Of a stretch of 64,000 nucleotides of DNA, positions 58,462 to 64,000 are shown in pieces; position 1 is the first letter of the stretch, and each line of letters starts with the position of its first letter. Where the stretch lies: the NCBI RefSeq assembly GCF_019900845.1, contig NZ_CP074570.1, positions 4,849,534 to 4,913,533 on the forward strand, given 5' to 3'. Below the pieces are notes generated by a model. The model did no database searches, had not been told where the DNA came from, and worked only from the letters and a program-made list of their open reading frames with translations. Position numbers and translations under genes: made by a program. This DNA comes from Paraneptunicella aestuarii. GTDB lineage: Bacteria > Pseudomonadota > Gammaproteobacteria > Enterobacterales > Alteromonadaceae.

Positions 58462-59832
58462 TTATTTTCCAATACAGAACGAAGAGAAAATTCTGCCAAG
58501 TAAGTCGTCTGAGGAAAATTCGCCGGTAATTTCGCTGAGTGATTGTTGTGCCAGACGTAATTCTTCTGCTAACAATTCCCCTGCCATGGTTGCCAGTAAT
58601 TGTTCCTGGCCTATAAGTACATGTTCTTGTGCGCTCAGCAAAGCATCGATATGGCGGCGTCTGGCCATGAATTGGCCTTCATTACTGCCACTGTAACCCA
58701 TACGCTGCTTTAAATGTTCTCTGAGCTGTTCTATGCCAGATTGGTCTTTTACTGACAGGGTAATGACGGGATACCCTTGTTGTTCAGTCACACCAATAGG
58801 TTCGTTTGATAGATCCGCTTTATTTCTAATAACAGTGATATCGGGTAGGGAGTCGGACTGCTGTCCACCAAATGCCGGGATTTCGATTTTCTCGTCTATA
58901 GAAGTAGAAGTGCTGTCTTGAATAAGCAGAATCAAATCGGCATTGTTCATTTCCTGCCAGGCTCTTTCTATACCGATTTGTTCAACTTTGTCCGGACTTT
59001 CTCTTAAACCTGCGGTGTCGATAATATGTAGAGGCATTCCATCAATATGAATGTGCTCTTTTAATACATCGCGGGTGGTGCCTTCAATATCAGTGACAAT
59101 CGCTGCGTCATAACCAGCTAAGGCATTCAATAAACTGGATTTACCTGCATTGGGTTTACCTGCAATAACAACATGCATACCTTCACGTAACAAACTACCT
59201 TGTTTGGCTTGCTGTAATGTGTGCTCGAGTTTTGAGACGATGGTGGCTAGGTCGTCTTTTATTTTATCGTCTGCCAGAAAATCAATTTCTTCTTCCGGAA
59301 AATCGATAGCGGCTTCTACGTACATACGTAGCAAAGTGACTTGTTCTACCAGCTCATTAACCTGTTTGGAAAATTCGCCTTTCATCGAAAGTAGAGCACT
59401 TTTGGCGGCTTGTTCTGAACTTGCGTTGATTAAATCCGATATCGCTTCAGCCTGAGCCAGATCCAGTTTGTCGTTTAAAAAAGCACGTTCACTAAATTCC
59501 CCGGGGTTTGCCAAACGAACTCCAGGAACATTGGCAATGTGCTTTAATAGCATGTCTAAAATGACCGGGCCGCCGTGACCTTGAAATTCCAATACATCTT
59601 CGCCAGTGAAAGAGTGAGGAGCCTTAAAGTAGATAGCAATGCCCTGATCGATCAGGTTATTTTGTTCGTCAGTGAATTCAGTGTAATCGGCATGGCGTGG
59701 AATAGGGAGGTAGCCCAATATTGCTTGAGCGACTTCTGGTACTTTGGAACCTGAAACGCGAATGATACCAACGCCAGCTCGCCCTGGCGCTGTTGCCTGG
59801 GCAGCAATGGTATCAAGATGTGTATCTGCCAT
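58462..59832 (-). CDS. mnmE: tRNA modification GTPase MnmE
   Basis: 456 residues. Works with MnmG on U34 of tRNA. The N-terminal tetrahydrofolate-binding domain ([21 protein letters not shown]) is followed by the inserted G domain (GKPNAGKSS near 222, [16 protein letters not shown]). The catalytic C-terminal CIGK is intact, so the gene is full length. Confidence 0.97.
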   Translation of the reverse strand: MADTHLDTIAAQATAPGRAGVGIIRVSGSKVPEVAQAILGYLPIPRHADYTEFTDEQNNLIDQGIAIYFKAPHSFTGEDVLEFQGHGGPVILDMLLKHIANVPGVRLANPGEFSERAFLNDKLDLAQAEAISDLINASSEQAAKSALLSMKGEFSKQVNELVEQVTLLRMYVEAAIDFPEEEIDFLADDKIKDDLATIVSKLEHTLQQAKQGSLLREGMHVVIAGKPNAGKSSLLNALAGYDAAIVTDIEGTTRDVLKEHIHIDGMPLHIIDTAGLRESPDKVEQIGIERAWQEMNNADLILLIQDSTSTSIDEKIEIPAFGGQQSDSLPDITVIRNKADLSNEPIGVTEQQGYPVITLSVKDQSGIEQLREHLKQRMGYSGSNEGQFMARRRHIDALLSAQEHVLIGQEQLLATMAGELLAEELRLAQQSLSEITGEFSSDDLLGRIFSSFCIGK

Positions 59833-59852
59833 TGCTGTTTTCCCCAGTATGA

Positions 59853-60335
59853 TTAGTCGCGGAAGTTATTGAACTGAAAAGGTTGCCCCAGATCAGATTG
59901 TTTGATTAGTGCAATACATTCTTGCAAGTCATCGCGTTTTTTCCCGGTAACACGTACTTGTTCACCTTGAATAGATGCTTGAACTTTTAATTTGGCATCT
60001 TTAATCGCTTTAATGATTTTCTTGCCAGTTTCCTTGTCGATACCTTCTTTGAAGATAATGTCCTGTTTGTAGGTCTTTCCTGAGTGAACGATGGATTGAA
60101 GATCCATAGAAGACGTATCCAGATTACGTTTTACGCACTTGTTACGCAAAATGTCCTGCATTTGATTAAGCTGAAAATCTGCTTCTGCAATCATGCTCAC
60201 AACATTGTCTTTGCGGGAAAATGACGCTTCTACACCGCGAAAATCAAATCGTGTTTCTAATTCGCGATTGGCATTATCCACCGCGTTTTGCAACTCAGGA
60301 AGTTCAAGTTCTGACACAATATCAAAAGATGGCAT
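59853..60335 (-). CDS. yajQ: YajQ-family cyclic-di-GMP/nucleotide-binding protein
   Basis: 160 residues. [22 protein letters not shown] and DFRGVEASF at the start identify the UPF0234/YajQ family, in which some members bind cyclic di-GMP. It sits between mnmE and yidC, where most gammaproteobacteria have no such gene. Confidence 0.95.
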   Translation of the reverse strand: MPSFDIVSELELPELQNAVDNANRELETRFDFRGVEASFSRKDNVVSMIAEADFQLNQMQDILRNKCVKRNLDTSSMDLQSIVHSGKTYKQDIIFKEGIDKETGKKIIKAIKDAKLKVQASIQGEQVRVTGKKRDDLQECIALIKQSDLGQPFQFNNFRD

Positions 60336-60380
60336 TGTTTATCCTCAAGTAAAATTGATTAAGTTCTTGATTGAGTTTCG

Positions 60381-62024
60381 TTATCTTTTCAGACCTTTTT
60401 TGTCCATGGCAGAATAAATCATTTTGGCTTGAACCAATGTGATTACGTTACTGATTAACCAGTATAGAACCAAACCTGCCGGGAACATGAAGAAGAAAAT
60501 ACTCATTGCAACAGGCATCCATTGCATAATCTTTTGTTGCATTGGATCTTGAATCGTCATTGGTTGTAAACGTTGCAACATGTACATGGTGACACCTGTT
60601 AATACAGGCAACACGAAAAATGGATCGGGTACCGAAAGGTCTGTGATCCAAAGTACAAAGTCTGCATGACGAAGTTCAACACTTTCCAGCAGTACCCAAT
60701 ACAACGAAAGGAAAATGGGCATTTGAAGCAGTAATGGGAAACAACCACCCATTGGGTTTACTTTTTCTTTTCTGTACAACTCCATCATGGCTTGAGACAT
60801 TTTTTGACGATCTTCGCCAAATCTTTCTTTTAATGCCTGCATTTTAGGTTGTAGCGCGCGCATTTTTGCCATGGATTCATACTGAGCTTTGGTCAGCCAA
60901 TACATTGCGCCTTTAACCAGTATAGTGATAACAATGATGGTAAAACCCCAGTTGATAACAAAGGTTTGAATGGCTTGAAGTAACCAGAATAGTGGCTGAG
61001 CCAACCACCATAGGAAACCGTAATCGACGGTTAAATCCAGGTTCTCAGCCAAGGCTGCCATATCGTCCTGAATTTTAGGCCCTACATATAAGGTACTGGT
61101 GATTGTTGCTGCTTGTTTTGGTGCCACTGCTACAGGTTCACCTGTGTAACCAATACTGGCGTAGCCACCGTTTAAGGCTCTGGAATACAGATTATTGGTT
61201 TGATCTTGTGGTGGGATCCAGGCTGACACAAAATAATGTTGCAACATACTTACCCAACCGGCTTTTGTGGTCAGTTTCAGGTTTTCATCAGTAATGTCGT
61301 CAAAGGTATATTTGGTGTATCTGTCTTCTTCTGTTGAATAGGCACCGCCACGGTATGTTGGCATAAACATACTGTTTTCTTCTGGCAGGTGAGTTGTTTG
61401 TTTCAACTGAGCATATTGTTGCAGCGCAATCGTTTCATCTGTTTGGTTATTGATAGTGTAAGTCACTTCAATAGCATGGCTATTTGCTTTGAAGATGAAT
61501 TCCTTAGTGATAACCACACCTGTATCAGATTGCCATTGCAGAGGAATACGTAATTCTTCCCCTGTCATTTGATAGCTATCTTGTTCTGATCTATATACCG
61601 GTCTGCCTTTAGCGCTGGCGTCTGGGCCGTCACGTCCAATAAGACCACTTTGTGCGATATATAAATAAGCAGGGTCGTTATTTAATATAGTGATAGGTTC
61701 AGGCGAACCTTGAGTAAGTGGATATCTACGAAGTTGTGCTTTTACAACGTCACCGCCTCGAGTATCGATTGAAACGTGCAAAGTATCGGTAGTCACTTCA
61801 ATGGTTTTTTGAGTGGCGCTTTTAACGATAACTTGCGTGGCCGAGTCAGTTGTTTCTGAAACAGGGACATCTTCGGTTGTTCCATTGGATGTTGCAGTAG
61901 GGACTGAACCTCCGACCTGGGCTGTTTGCACAGGTTTAGGGCCGTAATCCAGGTTCCATTGTTGCCATAGCATAAAGCTAAGGGCAAACAATCCAATGAC
62001 GAGAATACTTCGTTGAGAATCCAT
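60381..62024 (-). CDS. yidC: Membrane protein insertase YidC
   Basis: 547 residues. An N-terminal membrane helix, a large periplasmic beta domain (about 60-330) and five C-terminal helices with the conserved blocks MYWLTKAQYESMAKMR, MGGCFPLLLQMPIFLSLYW and WMPVAMSIFFFMFPAGLVLYW. It inserts proteins such as the ATP synthase c subunit. Confidence 0.97.
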   Translation of the reverse strand: MDSQRSILVIGLFALSFMLWQQWNLDYGPKPVQTAQVGGSVPTATSNGTTEDVPVSETTDSATQVIVKSATQKTIEVTTDTLHVSIDTRGGDVVKAQLRRYPLTQGSPEPITILNNDPAYLYIAQSGLIGRDGPDASAKGRPVYRSEQDSYQMTGEELRIPLQWQSDTGVVITKEFIFKANSHAIEVTYTINNQTDETIALQQYAQLKQTTHLPEENSMFMPTYRGGAYSTEEDRYTKYTFDDITDENLKLTTKAGWVSMLQHYFVSAWIPPQDQTNNLYSRALNGGYASIGYTGEPVAVAPKQAATITSTLYVGPKIQDDMAALAENLDLTVDYGFLWWLAQPLFWLLQAIQTFVINWGFTIIVITILVKGAMYWLTKAQYESMAKMRALQPKMQALKERFGEDRQKMSQAMMELYRKEKVNPMGGCFPLLLQMPIFLSLYWVLLESVELRHADFVLWITDLSVPDPFFVLPVLTGVTMYMLQRLQPMTIQDPMQQKIMQWMPVAMSIFFFMFPAGLVLYWLISNVITLVQAKMIYSAMDKKGLKR

Positions 62025-62026
62025 AA

Positions 62027-62296
62027 TTACTTTTCTTTGTGTGTATGTTTACAGGATGTGTTACCAAGGGGGACGGGATCATGCCCGCCATCATGCAAAG
62101 GGTGGCATTTTAATATGCGTTTGATACTTAACCAAGTCCCTTTCACAATTCCATGCAATTTAATTGCCTCAATAGCATATTGAGAACAGGTTGGCGTGAA
62201 TCGACAATTAGACCCAAGTAACGGTGATATTAGCTTCTGATAAAGCTTTATTGGGAAGATGAAGACGTATCGCAACGCTTTGCTAATTTTTTCCAT
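62027..62296 (-). CDS. yidD: Membrane protein insertion efficiency factor YidD
   Basis: 89 residues with the signature [20 protein letters not shown] and [12 protein letters not shown]. It overlaps rnpA by 49 bases and stops two bases before yidC, the conserved arrangement. Confidence 0.95.
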   Translation of the reverse strand: MEKISKALRYVFIFPIKLYQKLISPLLGSNCRFTPTCSQYAIEAIKLHGIVKGTWLSIKRILKCHPLHDGGHDPVPLGNTSCKHTHKEK

Positions 62297-62619
62297 AACT
62301 TACTTAATAGCCTGAAAATTTCTTCGTTGGATTGTTCATCTAACCCACGCTTTACCACGACAACAATGTCTATATGGGGTAGTTCGTGTTGATTTAAACG
62401 AAAACTTTCTCTTATCAGGCGTTTTAATCGATTGCGATCGTGTGCTTTACGCACATTTTTTTTAGACACAGTAATACCGAGTCTTGGATGTTCACATTGA
62501 TTAGATTTACCGAGAAGAGTAAGAAAGGGAGATACAGCAGGAATTGCGTTACTAAAAACGTTTTCAAAGTGGGATGGAGTTAAAAGTCTTAACTCCCTCG
62601 AAAAATGAGTGCTACCCAC
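62248..62619 (-). CDS. rnpA: Ribonuclease P protein component
   Basis: 123 residues. The RNA-binding RNR motif ([21 protein letters not shown]) is present. It begins with GTG at 62619 shortly after rpmH. Works with the RnpB RNA to mature tRNA 5' ends. Confidence 0.94.
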   Translation of the reverse strand: MGSTHFSRELRLLTPSHFENVFSNAIPAVSPFLTLLGKSNQCEHPRLGITVSKKNVRKAHDRNRLKRLIRESFRLNQHELPHIDIVVVVKRGLDEQSNEEIFRLLSKLWKKLAKRCDTSSSSQ

Positions 62620-62634
62620 TTTGATAACATTTAA

Positions 62635-62805
<171 letters not shown>

Positions 62806-63273
62806 TTACTGATATTTGCGCACCAGTAAAAAGGACGCGAATCATATAGACGAAAGCTCGAAAAGTCAACGCTATTTTCTTCAACAACCCTATATAAAAA
62901 GGATTCTGAGGCGATTAATTAAAAATAGGGCTGCTTTATTTGTAAAGTGGCAGAAAAATAATAGGGCTAATCGAAATTCAGTATAAAAACATTTCACAAT
63001 TCAATTATAAGGAGCAACACCTAATAATCAGTAATTGTTGTATTAAGCAGCATAAAAGCCTTGTTTATCTATTAGGAAGCTGGTTGATCCAATTATTATT
63101 GAATAAGACTTCATCTATAGCGCTTTGATCATATTAACGATTGCTTATTAGCTTATAATTAAAAGTGCTGCAAAACCTCCGAGTGCTAACTTTTCTGATT
63201 GTCATTGTTATTTAATTCAACTCTTTGGTTTTTATAGTGAAATTTACACTTGAGTGAATTTCATGAACCAGAG

Positions 63274-63579
63274 TTATCCAGAGCAAAGATTGCTACGTGA
63301 ATGTTATCCAAAACATATAAACAAGTTATCCACAGAAGGATTTATGTTTTAATCTAAAGTTATTTTAAAATATACCGTATGAGTCTTATATTTGATGCAT
63401 AGTTTGTTCATGGGATTTTTCTGGTGAAATATTTAAATTTATTAAAAACAAAGGGATAGGCTAATAAATTGGCAGGAACAGATTTTACAAAAAGATCAAG
63501 ATTGAAGTGTTAACCTGTTATGGTTAATAATTCACAGGTGGGTATTAAAAGGTAGTCGTAAATAACGAATTTATTCACA
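63274..63579 (+). promoter_or_regulatory. DnaA-box cluster upstream of dnaA
   Basis: The 862-base gap 62770-63631 contains the divergent rpmH and dnaA promoters. DnaA-box-like sites on the plus strand: TTATCCAGA 63274-63282, TTATCCAAA 63304-63312, TTATCCACA 63326-63334 (perfect) and TTATTCACA 63571-63579. GATC sites are few here, so this looks like dnaA autoregulation rather than the main origin. Confidence 0.65.
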
Positions 63580-63631
63580 GTCCCGCCAAATTGTCTTAAA
63601 AATAAACAAAATTATAACAAGAGGCTCCACC

Positions 63632-64000
63632 TTGTCTGTCACGCTATGGAATCAATGTTTGGATCGGTTGCAGCAAGATCTACCTACTCAGCAGTTTAGT
63701 ATGTGGATTAGACCGTTACAGGCTGAATTACAGGATAACTTGCTAACTTTATTGGCGCCTAATCGCTTCGTATTAGATTGGGTTAGAGATAAGTACGTTG
63801 ATCAGATAGTTGGTCTGTTTGATGAGTTTTGTGGTGTTGAAGCGCCACAATTAAAATTTGACGTAGTAAGACGCGCAAGCATAGGCGCTGTTGCAGATAG
63901 ACCGGATAGTGCTACTCAAACTACAAGTAACCAAAATGGTAATACGCGAAAAGCGACAACGGTCAAGGTTGCTAAAATCACCACGACGAAAAAAGCTGAA
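63632..64000 (+). CDS. dnaA: Chromosomal replication initiator DnaA (3' end outside window)
   Basis: The first 123 codons are visible: domain I ([38 protein letters not shown]) and the start of the variable domain II linker, rich in Thr, Asn and Lys. DnaA opens oriC. The start appears to be TTG at 63632, with GAGG seven bases upstream, giving the usual MSxTLW N-terminus; no in-frame ATG or GTG is better placed. Confidence 0.95.
   Translation, partial: MSVTLWNQCLDRLQQDLPTQQFSMWIRPLQAELQDNLLTLLAPNRFVLDWVRDKYVDQIVGLFDEFCGVEAPQLKFDVVRRASIGAVADRPDSATQTTSNQNGNTRKATTVKVAKITTTKKAE

Overview
The window is a chromosomal segment around the replication origin of a gammaproteobacterium, most likely a marine Alteromonadales-type organism. 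The evidence is gene order and signals. A GATC-crowded origin with DnaA boxes lies beside mnmG and downstream of mioC, as in enteric and Vibrio/Alteromonas-type chromosomes. A dnaT/dnaC-like helicase-loader pair sits beside it. The rpmH-rnpA-yidD-yidC-(yajQ)-mnmE and mnmG-rsmG-parA-parB-atpIBEFHAGDC blocks are present, and so is a secB/grxC/gpsA/gpmI/envC neighbourhood. The DNA is moderately AT-rich. The species cannot be named from the sequence alone.

Layout: (1) 1-8.9 kb holds one chemosensory operon: cheA (5' end cut off by the window), cheW, a triple-PAS methyl-accepting protein, a second cheW, a ParA-like ATPase, a STAS protein, cheR, cheD and cheB, closed by a terminator. (2) 9.2-19 kb holds a phosphopantetheinyl transferase, a TonB-like orphan, a MerC-family membrane protein behind a Zur-box-like palindrome, then yibQ, envC and gpmI, the rhodanese-grxC-secB-gpsA run, carbonic anhydrase and a VOC protein. 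(3) 19-39 kb is the accessory part: an outer-membrane barrel protein, an M20 amidohydrolase, an unrecognised nuclease-like protein, a secreted PHB-depolymerase-type esterase, a lipoprotein adenosine deaminase, vapBC, an aromatic amino-acid decarboxylase, two hipBA modules around an unknown secreted protein, an IS110-type transposase remnant, and a large LamG/PKD secreted protein. (4) 39.3-51 kb is the ATP synthase operon, parB-parA, rsmG and mnmG, all on the minus strand. (5) 51-53.7 kb holds oriC and a mioC-dnaT-dnaC operon running towards it. (6) 53.8-58.2 kb is a four-gene cassette: an HTH regulator, a PHP-plus-SMC-like ATPase, an AlbA_2/HATPase protein and a small unknown protein. Its genes overlap and it is inserted between mioC and mnmE. 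(7) 58.4-64 kb holds mnmE, yajQ, yidC, yidD, rnpA, rpmH and the start of dnaA, which runs off the window.

The strongest unusual signals are four perfect TATCC-N8-GGATA operators at an exact 28-bp period upstream of the second hipB, the oriC-adjacent defence-like cassette at 53.8-58.2 kb, the helicase-loader genes placed against oriC, and a chemosensory operon with its own ParA and a receptor ending in a CheR-docking-type pentapeptide. All calls come from reading the sequence; no database search was possible.
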